From: Paulownia fortunei
Lineage: Eukaryota > Streptophyta > Magnoliopsida > Lamiales > Paulowniaceae
NCBI GenBank assembly: GCA_019321725.1
Contig: CM033121.1
Span: 496,001 to 560,000 of the forward strand
Direction: 5' to 3'
DNA: 64,000 bases
The position numbers and the translations under genes were made by a program. The notes beneath the pieces were generated by a model. It was not told where the DNA came from, searched no databases, and was given only the letters and a program-made list of their open reading frames with translations. This document shows positions 49,502-62,999 of the stretch, one piece after another. Position 1 is the first letter of the stretch. Every line of letters starts with the position of its first letter.

Positions 49502-52363
49502 AACCTCGTCAACTTCAACTATAAATCTTTGTGCTAGATATATGGTGCTTGCCTTAAATGGAGTGCTTGGAAAAAAAAAAAAATGGAGGATCTTGATGCG
49601 TATATGAATGAATGTGAATAGGAATTCAGGCGCCTGGAATGAGAGACTATGAATTCATGTTAAATCATGTGTTGTTGGATATGGAAGACTGAATTTATGT
49701 TAAAAACAGAAGAAAGTCATGGGTTTGAAATTAAAAACCATGCCATGGCAGCCAAGTTAGATTGAAACTTGGAAGAAAGGTTTTCTGGGGTTTGAAAATT
49801 TGATTTATTTATTAATTATCCACCAACCAAAATTTAGTCTTCTGCTTTATTTTCCATTTTTTCAATTGACCTCTCACATCCAGGGATAAATGGAATAATC
49901 TTGCAGCTAAGAACTTGACATTTGTAGCTTCAAAACTTTGAATGTGAATTTTAGGCCCGACGGCTTTATTTTACAGTTTCCTCAGATTTATTTACAAATA
50001 AGGGATGAAGAAGGTGACCCAATATTTCTCCATGCTAACCTAAGGAGCAGAAAATATGGACTTGCCATGATTAAAAGTGGTAAGTTTTACTAATTTCTTT
50101 GTCTTGGTTATTATAATGTGATAATGGACTTACAAGAGGTCCATCTTCAAGTCAAAAAAGGGGTGCAATTGAATTAGTTATTGAAAGTCAAATATATAAA
50201 TTAATTACTACTGTACAAATTGTACCAATTTAGCTCGCTGGGGTTGATTTGTTATTTTATTTTATTGGACTCCCTCTAATACACGATGTAGGGATAAAAA
50301 TTGAGTGAGCACAAATTCAAATTCATAATGGAAAAATTATAAGTCTAAATTAATTTCAAACCGATATGTTAACATCCCTACTTTAAAAAATTGAAGCTCA
50401 GCATAATAATCTTTAGCCCTCTGCTAATCTAAATTACTAGTTTGATAAGAATCAAGTTTCAAGAATGTGATCCAATAATTAAGTCCACCATCCAAACTAA
50501 CAAACAAATTATAATTTTTGTTCCTCAAAATTAAAATAAAATTACAAAATATGCCCTTCTGCCCAAATCAGCTTAATAAACCTAGATCCTCAATCTGCCT
50601 TGATGATTTTTGCACATTTCTCACAATTACAGCAAGCAAATTTTACTTACATCCCATGCTTATTGCTCCATACAAAGACATCAATTCCATTGGGATTAAT
50701 TCCTCTCTTTGCCTTCACTTCATATTGGGGTTCCCACGCTCTACAAGTACTCTCTCATACCTCCCAATTCCTGTAAAGCATAACCATACCAATTCCCAAA
50801 AAACCACACCATTGGGGTTAGAGTGCATGATCGGTATTTTTATAATTAGATAATTGACTAAATTAATTTTACTATCAGCTAGTAAATATTAAGTTTAAAA
50901 TTTAAATTTATTAAAAAAATACAAAAAAATATAAAAAATACAAAAAAAAAGATTTTCGGTTCAACCTCATTTTTAATTTTATATAACTAAACTAATTGGA
51001 TCGAATTGATTACCACTTTTGATTGAACCAAGGATTGATCAAATAGGCTGATTCAGACTTTAGAAAGTTGCACCTCCTGTAAATGTTATCCAAAGATTTA
51101 ATTTTCTGAATATCTGTACAAGACAAAGGCTTGTGTAGAAATGGATAATTATTGGCGATTATGCTATTTTGCTCATTTTTTGAAGACAATTTGGAATTAT
51201 AAAGTTGGGTTTTGTTTCTTTCCTTTAATATATGCTTCAATTTAAAAAAAAAAAGATCTTGTTTACTATTGAAGAAAGGTGTAATTTTTTTGTGCAAAGA
51301 TGATTTTTTTTTTTTTTTTTTTATAACACAAGTGTTCAAGTTTCACCTGATTAATTATAGGAGAGGACGGTTTTTCCCCTAATTTATTTTTTAAATAAAT
51401 TTGAAATGCGGTTACAGCTTATACATATTAGGTATGGATATTTAAGAATCGACCACCACAAAAATATCCTACCTTTCAAGATAATTCTGTTTTCTAAAAT
51501 TCATAAAAAGGCCTTGCTTTTAGAATCTCGAGAGTTCGAAACCAGGATTCTCCATGAAGTTCACCTTATTGAATATAATATTTATTAATAAAAATTATTC
51601 ATATCCCATAATTTATCACATTTTTCATCAACTATATCATATATCTAAAAAAGTAAACTACTTCCAAAGTATTACCTTATGACTCATTAAGAAGGGTCGT
51701 TTATTATGTTTATTGCTTTTGAATTATGGAAATTCAAAATTCGCACCAAATTCAAGTCTTAAATTATTAATTAATGTGGATTTTCACCCAAAACTTGGAA
51801 TATTTACTCAATTTTTAAGTGGTACAAACAAAACTTAAAAAGTATATGTATTAGTCATTCTAAAGTATATTTAAAATTACTTAGAGCCGTTTGTTTCATT
51901 TCAACAATTTTTTTTATTTTTTATTTTTTAAAAATGATAAAATACATTTTTTACTAAATTTTAAAAGAAATATCAATAATTTTTATTTTTAAATTGTATT
52001 TTTAAATTAACTAATATTTTATATCATTTTACGTATTTATTAATTTTATTTTTAAATCTATTCATATATCATGTTTTGTTTATGTGAAAATCTTTTAATT
52101 GTTCAACCATAAAACTATAATTTCTTTTTAACTTCTTCTGTAATATAAACATTATCCTTATGATTTACTATTTATTTGTCATTTTTTTTCCTTAATTATT
52201 TCAGTTATGCAGTCTGCGAATCATTATTGTAGTCCCATTTTCTGCGCGCTCAGAAACAACAGACAGAAAGCTTTTTCTTAGAAAGTTGAGGAATTCGTAA
52301 ATATCCTTTACTCCATACAATTCGCCATTAAAATAGAAAGGAGGAAACCCCGAAAACCAACGA
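49502..52363. other. Intergenic DNA between the IDL and QPRT genes (divergent)
   Basis: Shared 5' region of two divergently transcribed genes, 2.9 kb. AT-rich, with poly-T/A tracts at 49570 and 51304-51322. No gene; an open frame at 50518-50853 has no recognisable features. The last 150 bp before 52364 are less AT-rich and probably carry the QPRT promoter and leader, without a clear TATA box. Confidence 0.45.
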
Positions 52364-55300
52364 ATGACCAGGGCCCTTTCCCTCTCCCCATTCTTATTTT
52401 TGAGGCCCTTTACCAAAAGGTTGTAAACTCTCTCTCTTCTGGGTCTGTTGGTTTTGGCCTTTTTTATATTTTCCCATTTTTGGGTTTTAATGTTTGGAGA
52501 ATTTGCAGATTGGTTGTGAAAATGTCAGCAACAGCCACCAGAAACGTGGGAATTCCAGCTGGGTCCCTGGTGCTTAAGCCTCCGGGGCACCCCACTTATG
52601 ACCTGAAGGGTGTTATACAGCTGGCACTCTCCGAGGACGCCGGTGATCGAGGTGAAGTTCACTATCTACAAGATTTATGATATTTGAATAAAGTCGATGT
52701 CTTTTTTTATATCATGTCTGCGTAGTGTTGCAAGAAATATTTTTTGACAGTTAATGTGTTGATGGTTTATCGATTGACCCACTGATAAATCCACTGAGAC
52801 CGGGAGGGTTTCACCTGTTTAAATAATTTTACGAATGAAGATTTTGTGGTTGTAAAGATGAAAAATCGTCAAAACGAGGATAAAATGTAGTTGAAACGTG
52901 TGGTGCAGCTCAATTGTCTTGCAGTACAAGAAATATATGTTAAAAAGTTGATTAGGGATTTAATAAGCTCTCTAAGGTGGTAGAATATGAATCTGAAGAA
53001 TATGTTAAAAGAAGGGAAAAGGAACTGGATACACAAGCTCAAGAAAGTATTTTGCAGAGTGGAACTATTGTTTTTGAGAAGTAACCGATTTGAAATGCTT
53101 AGTACTGCTCAAACATCCTTACAAGATTGTATATGCACAGTAACGGTGTATAAGAAATAAAGACACCTGGGAGTGAGCCAAGATGTATACACAAGAACAG
53201 CCGAGAATTGCAAATTGAACTATCTATGCTAATACATTGTCTTTAACATATATGAAAGTGAAAATGGTAATAATCTAATTATCATTGTGCAATCATTTAT
53301 GGAAAACGATGAGATAGTGGGAAAGCATGTATGATTGATTGGAGTTTTGTGTCCTTTGTACACTTTAAATCTTAGTTATCTGTGCTCAAGAGCTGCTATT
53401 TTCTGAATTAGGGAGTATTTTTCAGTTTTGAAAATTAGCTTCATTATCTAGTTGAACATTAAACACTGAGGAAGATCCTCTGAGTTTTGACTATGAATTT
53501 TCAAATTTTACAACCAATCATTGTTGCATATTTGCTGAAGGATGTGCAGGTTTATTTTTCCTTTATATTTTGGCATCTAATGGGGATGTCCTTGCATTGA
53601 TAGATTACCATGAGAATAGGAATTACTTATTTGATAAAAGTGATGTATCTAAGACTTTGAACATTTAATAAGATACAGGTTTTGTGATTAAAATATAGGG
53701 GATGTGACTTGTAAAGCAACAATTCCTGTCGAAATGGAAGTGGAAGCCCATTTTTTGGCAAAGGAGGATGGGATTGTGGCTGGTATTGCACTAGCAGAAA
53801 TGGTTTTTAATGAGGCTGATCCTTCACTTAAGGTAACTAAGCACTTGGATCTCCGTAGTCTGCAGATTCATTCTTTTAAGCATATATCTCACTGTTATGA
53901 AGAAAAGAAATATCAATTTTAACAGTTTGTGTATTCATCAGGTCGAGTGGTATGCAAAAGATGGTGATAGTGTACAAAAAGGCCTGCAATTTGGCAAAGT
54001 ACATGGTAAGTGAGATTCTTGGCAGAATCAAACTTTTATTCTTGAAAGTTGAGTCTGACCTTGTTCTCCATTACTGCTTAATGAAAATATGCAGGAAGAG
54101 CGCACAGTATTGTTGTGGCTGAAAGGGTTGTTCTTAACTTTATGCAGAGAATGAGTGGAATAGCAACTCTAACTAAGGTGTTTTTGTTGACACGAGTAGC
54201 TTGCTATTGTTCATAAATTTTTTGATGCATCCAACACTCAAATATTGTTTCTGGACTGTTGTTATTATTATTATGTAATCCTGTATCTCAGATGATGGCT
54301 TTTATCATATGAACTTTTATTTTGTTTCACGGAAATAGTGATATTTAAAATTCTTGCAGGCCATGGCAGATGCTGCGCACCCTGCATGCATTTTAGAGAC
54401 TAGGAAAACTGCTCCAGGCTTACGTTTGGTGGATAAATGGGCGGTGTAGATCACTATCTTCATTCTCGCTCCAATCTTAATATCACTAGTCTGCCATTAT
54501 TTTTTTTATGTCTGACCTTTTGTCCAATTATTTTGCAGGTCTTAATAGGTGGGGGTCAGAATCACAGAATGGGTTTGTTTGATATGGTCATGATAAAAGA
54601 CAATCATATATCTATAGCTGGAGGCATCAAAAATGCCCTGAAATCTGTGGACCTCTATTTAGAGCAAAATAATCTTCAAATGGGCGTTGAGGTAGTGCAT
54701 TAAGCTTTAAGTTTACTACATACTGCTATTCTTAGATATTTAGAGTGAATTTCTTTTTCAAAACTTAAGTGGTTCATAATATTCAGTACATTTGTGTTGA
54801 CCTGCCCTTTTCAGTTGGGAATGTTTTCTTTTCTATTTCAAACATACAACATGATGGGATTCCACACCCCCACCCCCACCCCAACCACCGACAAAAAAAA
54901 AGGAAAAAAAGTAAAAAAGGCCATGTTATATGTGTATATATCTGTAGGTGTGCTTGTTGGGTGTGCCTCCTTTTCAATTTGTCCATGATAAACTCAATTT
55001 TTTCTTCCATTTTTAATCTGTCTTGTGGGTTCTTTTGGTGGGTTGGGATATAGAGTGGGGTGGAGGGAGGGTATGATTGCCAGATTTGTGAATACTTTAG
55101 ACATAATTTCAGATGATTATCAAAATTTTGAGGAATTGATGTCAAGAACTCAGAGAGGATGATCATACCCCACCAACCACTTCCGCGTTTCTATCATTTC
55201 GTCCATAGTTGTGCTTTATGCAGTCTTATGTAACACTTATTTTTCATATGCTTCTGAGAGTATGCATGTTAAAACTTGGTGGTGAAATATTGGTTATTGG

Positions 55301-56634
55301 AGACTTCTCTTCGGCTGACAGGTTGAAACCAGGACACTTGAGGAAGTAAATCAAGTACTACAGTATGCATCCACAACAAAGACATCCTTGACCAGGATAA
55401 TGCTGGACAATATGGTTGTCCCGTTGTCTAATGGGGATGTTGATATATCCATGCTTAAAGAGGCTGTGGAATTGATTGATGGGAGGTTTGAGACTGAGGT
55501 ATGTTATAATTCTATTTTCATTTCTTTGTTGGCTGTTTATCCATTGGAAAACTCCAAACAGTGTTCTTCCTATAACTAAACTCAGTTTACGCATGTGAGC
55601 ACTCTGCTGTCAAATCATTGAGAATTTTTATATTTCATGTATACAATGGATGACATCTTTTATCATCTGACAAAATATGCTTCCATGTCTAGTATATAGA
55701 TGCAAGGGATTATGCAATATAAACTGAAACAAGAATTAAGTGTTCTTTTCTTCTTACTGTCCTGCTGCTTGTACAATTACTTATGCTCATATTTAATGCA
55801 CCAAAAATAGGTTGGGCGCTGATGAACAAGCTTGAATGAAGTGATTAATAAGATCATCTTTTACTTACTATTGTATTAGTCTTTGCTTCAAATCTTATTT
55901 GAAGAGCATGTAGTGGCATCTCTATTGTGTCTCATATTTGCATGCCCTTTGAAATGTCAATTTGGTTACTTTTCTTGCATTTGACTTTACTATGGTTCTT
56001 TTTGTGGCAGGCCTCTGGAAATGTAACCCTTGAGACCGTAAACAAGATAGGACAATCTGGTGTGACCTACATTTCTAGGTACCGGTATTTTGATGTACTT
56101 TCTCAAATTTTTTACCTGTAATTGATTAGGAGATGATAAGCTAATTGCTCCTATGTTTATTTATTTATTTATTTTGTGTTCGTGTCTTTTTTGGGGGAAG
56201 GGATGAAGAGATGTAGAGATGAATGATGTAGTAGCTAATTTCTTGGTGTAATCGACAAATATATGTGCCATATCTACAGAATATTGGTAAAAATACCTAG
56301 TCTGACACATTATAGGGCATCTTATTGCAATTGTTCTCATATACACCACTTTATATGCATGACTATACATATAACTCACCTTCAGAACCATAGGATAAAG
56401 TTGTCTTCCCAATACCATTGAGTTTAATTACTCAACCCCATATATGTTAATATGAAATTTTGGCACAAAATGAATGTGGTCACTGTTTTTTTTAATCATT
56501 TTGTTTAATACTCACTTGGTAATCTTTTGAATTGCAGTGGTGCGCTGACCCATTCTGTTAAAGCACTTGATATTTCCTTGAAAATCGATACGGAGCTTGC
56601 ACTTGAAGTTGGAAAGCGTACAAAACGAGCATGA
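52364..56634 (+). CDS. QPT: Quinolinate phosphoribosyltransferase (carboxylating), plastid
   Basis: Transfers phosphoribose from PRPP to quinolinate and releases CO2, giving nicotinate mononucleotide: the entry step of de novo NAD synthesis in plastids. Ten exons: 52364-52419, 52509-52651, 53699-53832, 53942-54005, 54095-54177, 54360-54443, 54539-54691, 55322-55498, 56011-56078, 56538-56634; 352 aa in frame throughout. Exon 1 encodes [18 protein letters not shown], a plastid-type transit sequence; it joins [13 protein letters not shown], as in tobacco and Arabidopsis QPT, where the same Met lies inside a longer N-terminus. Exon 2 brings [20 protein letters not shown]. Catalytic landmarks: [10 protein letters not shown], the [16 protein letters not shown] helix, [28 protein letters not shown] (substrate-binding His-Arg and Lys), [28 protein letters not shown] and [19 protein letters not shown] donor three bases on (GTAAAC at 52423) would add one Leu. 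Confidence 0.95.
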
Positions 56635-59600
56635 TGATCTTTCAATCTGAGTTTCTTCAGTATGTTCTGTAACTTCTGTTCACACAAAATAGATGGAAAA
56701 ACCATTCACTCTTTGTTGTATACTACTGGGAAGGGACTACCAAAGTAGTGCAACTTGCAAAATAATTTATAAAATTATGAGCTTTGGGCTGAAAGAGAAA
56801 ATTGTCTGACAAATAAGTCAGAGAGCTTATATGCAAATTCCGGCTTTGCAAGTATTTTCTATTGCTACCTTTATGTGTTTGACTCGTGTAAAATTTTCTA
56901 GTCATGACTTTAGAAATGGTATGCTGCAAAATCTGGTTCTTCTACAGTCATCAAATTTGCAAGTTCCAGATTATCCGTGTCAGGCTTGTAGCTCCAGGTA
57001 GCTTTTGAAGGATCATCTTTTATCAAGTTTATTGGTAAGTCGTAACAAATGGAGCTCAAAGCAGGGTTCTTGAATATCTGCTTGTCTGTGCAATAAATAA
57101 CCAGCCACCAATGACCCTACAAAATCCCAACATGTTTTTCTTTTGGTGACTAAAGTTTGTGGTATGTAATGTTTGATCTCAGTGTTTTGATTACAACTCC
57201 CAATTGCAATGGCAAGGTGGGGAAAGAATCAAATTTCATACTAAATTGTATATATATGGAGCCAGAATTCTAGCACTATATATTTTTGTGGTGTGGACTG
57301 GACCTGTGCACTGGTCCATTTTGCTAAAATGAGTGTTGGATGAATTGAATTATCTGCAACTGTTCAATACCAACTTTGAGCAACTGTTAGCCTCCAAAGA
57401 ATTCACTTAAACCACAAGGTTTCCAGGTTTGCCATTATACCTACCTTGCTTGAAAAGATGGTTGGCCCAAGTGTGAAAAAGTTTTGATGCTTTTATGTGT
57501 CCGGGGACTTGGTACAAAGCTACAGATTTCACGTGATATGCTTTCTTTTTTTCCAGATTGGGTGAATGTAAACCCCCCACCCTCCACCCCCCTCTATATT
57601 AGGTAATGCTTTCTCTTTCTTGTGTATTTTGAAGCTTCATGTTTAACCACCAAAAACCATCTCTTTTTCTAGTAATAGTTAGTGAAAGGGAAAAGCTGAT
57701 GCATATGGAAATTAATCTTGTAATCCAGAAATTTCATCCAGGGGGCACCTCTATTACTTTGCAGCCGTTGTTACTAGGAAAAAACTTTATTTGCTAAATT
57801 TTGTTGGTAAGAAATATATATATATATATATATATATCGTAATGAATCCACTTTTTTACGAGAAAATAAAATTGAAAACTTAAGGATCGCATATTGAGAT
57901 TAGGGCTGCATGTCACAATCATAATGTTACATTCATTTATATAAATGTCGAAGAAAGGTGATCCTTGAGTGATCCTAGTGAAATTCTTTTAATTTCTTTA
58001 CGACATTTTTTGCTCAGATTCGAATTTTTTATTTTAAATAATACCAATACCAATGATATGCAATTTGAGCTATTAGACTTGTAAAGCTTTGTATCTTGTA
58101 GTGTGGGATCTCTTGGGAAAAAGGTTTCACAAAATTTTAGAGGATTGTCTAATCTATTGAAATTCCAAAAGTTTTATCCAAACTTTTGTGTTGAATTTTT
58201 TTTCTCATTGGTGGCTGATCAGGCGACCACTACACAAAAGTTTTGGGATGCTTAACGAATTTTTTTATGAAAAAAGAAATATAACTTATTATTATTTTTT
58301 TACGATCCAATTTACAAACTTGATTAATTTTGTGAGATGACGTTTTCCCTTTAATTTTATCTTTTGAATAAATACGACGACACAGTTTATACATATTTGG
58401 ATCGAACTTATTATCATTTTTAGATAATACAAAAGAGTTTTTAGTAGAAGAAAGTTGCAACAAAGTGAATAAATCAACTTAATAAAAATCCACATAGTTT
58501 TATTTGGATCATTTATTGTAAAATATTATTTCATCTATTATTTTATTTTACTAATACACGTCATTTGTGTATTGATGACATTATCAACATACACATAATG
58601 TGACGTATATTGATGAAATATCACTTATAATATAGGAGCGCATGTAATAATTTTATCCTCTGAAAAAGGTCCCTTTAGAAATGGTGGTGAAAGGACTATT
58701 CTTTTTCACAATTATTCGAGACCAAAGTTCCATGATTTTAAAGATAAAATAGAGGTGTTGGGCTTTTTTATAGGAAAGTAAATAAGTGCATTAGTCAAAT
58801 TCAATCTCAATCTTATCTTGTTGTCCAGCCCCTAAGTTTTGTTCCATATCAAGATCTTTCATAGGGTTTAGGGTTTGTCAATTGATAGGCAGTATAATTA
58901 AGAATATATGCAAATTTTTGATAATGCTGGCACTTACATCACAATGATTGTGAAATTTACCAAATAAATATCAGAGGAAAAATTGGATATCAGACAAAAT
59001 GATGGTGGGTTTTTGGTTTAAGTCTTGTCATGGGGATTAATTAGACAGAGGTAAAAAGTTAAAAAAATATTCTCCCACCAAAGAAAGATTCTTGAGTGGT
59101 TAAATTATCAGTATTATGATTATGATTTGTTGAATTTATGTATTGTTTTATGCTAGAAAATCCTCATGGCTTCGTCATGATTATGATTTTTTTATTATTT
59201 ACAAACTTATGATATTTGGAACATTTAAAGAGATTTAAAATTTGCTACGTACGTTTTTGTTGAAAAGAGAGTGATACACGAAATTAGCTTTTATTGATTT
59301 CAATATTCGCTTTCTATTTTCTTATCAAAATTCTTGATGAAAATGTACAAGTTTCGATTTTTTAGCATTTTTAGAAATAAAATTAAGAGGATCAATGATC
59401 CTTTCAGTTTTTTTATAGTTAATTTCGTCAAAAAGTAAATCATCTTGAACTTTCTTTTTTGTCAAAGTGCTAAATTTCATAGATCGATCAAGTGCGATGG
59501 ATTCCATGAAAGAAAATTTTGTGGTAGCTATCGAAGTGCTTCTCTTTGGGTGGACTACCTTAATTAAAAGTAAAGTTCAACAATCGAATGATGAAAGGTA

Positions 59601-62600
59601 ATAATACCTTAACCTTGGAGCTCCAAGTAAAACAATACTTTCCAAGAAACCACCCCTTTTCCTATGGGCTTGAAAGAAAGAATAGAGTCCATAAGGGTTT
59701 AGTTCAGCTGTCGTAGACATTGAGATTTCAATACTCAATAAATATAAGATTTTTAAAATTCATATCTAAATAGGGTGTCTAGAGTTTGTCATCTTATTAT
59801 TCATTATAATTTATTAATTATAAATAAATGTATTGGGCTAATTATTTATTGATACCATAATGTAATGATTTAGTTATTGTATTTTTTTTTTTTAAAAAAA
59901 AAAGAAGGAAAAGAAAACAAATCAAAAGTGAGGGTGCTTTTACCAATATTTGAGTAGATGTAGGACCCTTGTAACTCTAAATTGAAGATGGATCCCCATT
60001 TTGAAAGGGAAAAAAAAAAAAAAAGGGTTTTTGGATTCCCCAACCAATCTACAAAACAACAATATCCTCACATGGAGATGACTCATATATAGGATGATGA
60101 TTATGATGATGGAGAAAATAATACATAGGGGGAGGCTCACATTATGTACTCCTTTTTCATGGCGACTTTAATAAGAGTGGGGTGCACCCCATGCTAAATA
60201 AGAAACTATACGAAAAAAATAAAAATAAAAAAACAGATTTTATCGTACGTATTATAGTATAGTTGTCAATTATGAAAAAAGCCAAGAAAATAAAGTTGAA
60301 GAGGACTGAAAAAATTGGAAAAATGTGACACATCTTTCGGCAAGAATAGGCAATGACAGAGATGTGTCCTCTCACCAAACCAAAAGCCTAACTAGAGCTA
60401 CCAAAACATCTTCTATTATTTCATTGATTTTTTTCCCCTCTAATTAAAAGTTATTTGACACTCTTAAAATAAATATATAATTTAAATACTCGTATAGACT
60501 ATGATATATATTTTTTTTTCACAAAATTGAAAATATCCTCGTCTATTTTGGACAACCATTGTTGAAGCAAGTTGCATATTCAGCCAAAACATCAACATTA
60601 GTTTATGCTATCTCTCATTGCAATTGCATAGGGAACGTCATTCTTGTGGCATTTTCCTTACAACATTTTTGAAAAACATTTTCACAAGACTAAAAAACCG
60701 TGGCCTAAAATTAAGGTATCAATTAGATCCAGCTTAAGCGGTACTAAAAGTCGGTCTAATAATTAATGTATCTACTCTTCTTGAGAAAATTTGTCCGAGT
60801 ATGGGTCCAACATTTACTTCACTTATTAATTTAAGAAAAACTATCTCAGAAGTGTAAGGAGTTCATCAATTATACTTTGCATAATTCAACTTTATTCAAA
60901 ATTTAAAGCCATGGACTTTAAAACCATATCATATATATGCAATTTTTTTGTGGTTAAGTTGTAAAGAATTTTCTTGTGAATCCATTAATCCTTGCATGGA
61001 TGGCTTGCCAATGATAGCATCCTCGAGCTGGTTTGTAGAGGTACGCGTAAATTGACACATAACACGGCCAATGTATTTATAATATATATATATATATCTT
61101 AAACCTACAAAAAATAAATTAAATCTACTAATTTTACTTGTTCTTTTGACATCAATTAAGATTCGATTCACATAAAAAAGTTAAATTGGAGTATGATAAG
61201 TAAAGAAATGGTAAATAACTTTATAGTGTAGCCCTTTTAATTGAAATAATTACCATAAAAGTGGAGTTTTAAGGGAATTACATTAGAAATTAATTTGTCA
61301 ATATTTGAAATATATAGCTTTTTGACAAAGAAAATAGTGATCGATGAAGAAAATAGTTACACAAGGTGGTTATTTTTTGACCATCTTCAAAAGGAAAACC
61401 ATTTAGTCCAATTCCTAAACTAAGCAAATACGACATAATTTAGAAAATTTAGACATGCAGCTGATTTTAATTGACCAAAGTCATTCTATGTATGAGAGAA
61501 CATGTGTTTTAACCCAGAAAATTCAGAACGAAAAATGAGAAAAAGAAGGGAAAAAAATCAAGAATAAACTTCTAGAAAAAGAGATATTTTGTTTTTTTTG
61601 GCAATTTGAAAGATAATGAATTTAATTAGTGAAGGTAATCAACGTAGAGCATTATTTTAGAAGCATCATAAAAAAAAATTAACAAAAAAGCTTCCAAAAA
61701 AAAATTGTAATTTAATTATAACATTATCTTATCTACTTTAAAATAGTCGAATATAATTATAATAACACAGCAGAATAAAACCCCAAATCACAATTAGATG
61801 GATAGAATTATCTTAACCATGGACTTTTCATAATGAATTGAACTCTTTAAAAATTAAATTGGATTTGAAAAATAAGAGCTCTTTTTTTTCTTTTTTTCTT
61901 TTTAGGGTTTGAATTTGAAAATAAATACGATCCTCAAGTCAAACTTTAACGATTTTAAGTTTAATATTTTTCAGTTGATATTTGTTGTAAAATTAACGAA
62001 AACTATAATTAAATGTTCTATGCGTTGTTTGAAGATGAAAAAGTGACCATCTTTTTCTTGGTGTTGTGCTAGCAAACCTTGACTTTTCTTCATAGTCATG
62101 TAAAGAATCTTATCAATGTTTGAAAATTTTTAAACCACCATAACCATGTATTAACAAGTAACAGTGATTATAGAATGTGATTCATGATTAGTGCTAACAA
62201 ATAATGATAACCACAAGTTTTTAACTTTTACATGTACCATAAAATGAGGGGAAAAAAAGAGAGAGAACAGTGCAGGGTTCTATTCTCCAACCAAATGGCC
62301 TTTTATTTTCACACAACCAAAGGGTTCGGTGATGGAATAATTACCATATCTACCCTCTACATAAATGAAAAAGCACGGTAAAAACAGCCAACCTAAACCA
62401 GAGTTGGTCTCAGACAACTGAGCACGAGATTGGGTTGGTCCATGCTGTCAAAATGAAGTACTGAAAATCTATCAATTCTAAATGCTGCTGCTGACTTGGC
62501 AACCAGAAATACTTTAACTCCATGGCACTGTTTCTGACCAATAGCATCTCAGAACATTCAATATGAAGTTAATATAATGAAATACAAAATTAAAATGCTG

Positions 62601-62999
62601 ACCAATAGCTGAAGAGGAAGGACCACTAACCAATGCAACACCAAGTCATCAAGCCTCAAACCCTATTAAAGAAAACAAGAAATGAAGAAAATGTGAGGAG
62701 CAAATAGATGGATTTCATTTTCATTACATGAATCCTAAGAAAGATAGTGTTGATAGCGATGCAGACTGTATTTGTATAAAAGACAGCGGGTATAGATACA
62801 TATTTATGTGCATGTACTTGTGCGGAAAAATAAAAAAAAGTGCGTGTGCGTGTGTGAGAGAGAGAATGAGGTCTCAAAGTTAAGCTACATTAACACATGT
62901 TTGAGGTATTGGATGAATATTTTAATGTTGTTGAGGGGTGAAAGTGAAAGGTATGCGGGGAAAGAGAGAGAAACAACAGTTGTTCATCTTGGTGAAGAA
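56635..62999. other. 3' region of QPRT and long intergenic DNA
   Basis: The QPRT 3' untranslated region likely runs to about 57.1 kb, where AATAAATAA occurs (57088-57096). The rest is AT-rich with no supported gene. TA repeats at 57816-57838 and 61080-61097, a C-rich run at 57572-57593, poly-A/T tracts at 59881-59904 and 60009-60024. A 60-codon minus-strand frame at 59325-59507 looks less random than others but matches nothing I know. Confidence 0.45.
57816..57838 (+). repeat. (TA)n microsatellite
   Basis: About eleven TA units beyond the QPRT gene. Confidence 0.8.
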
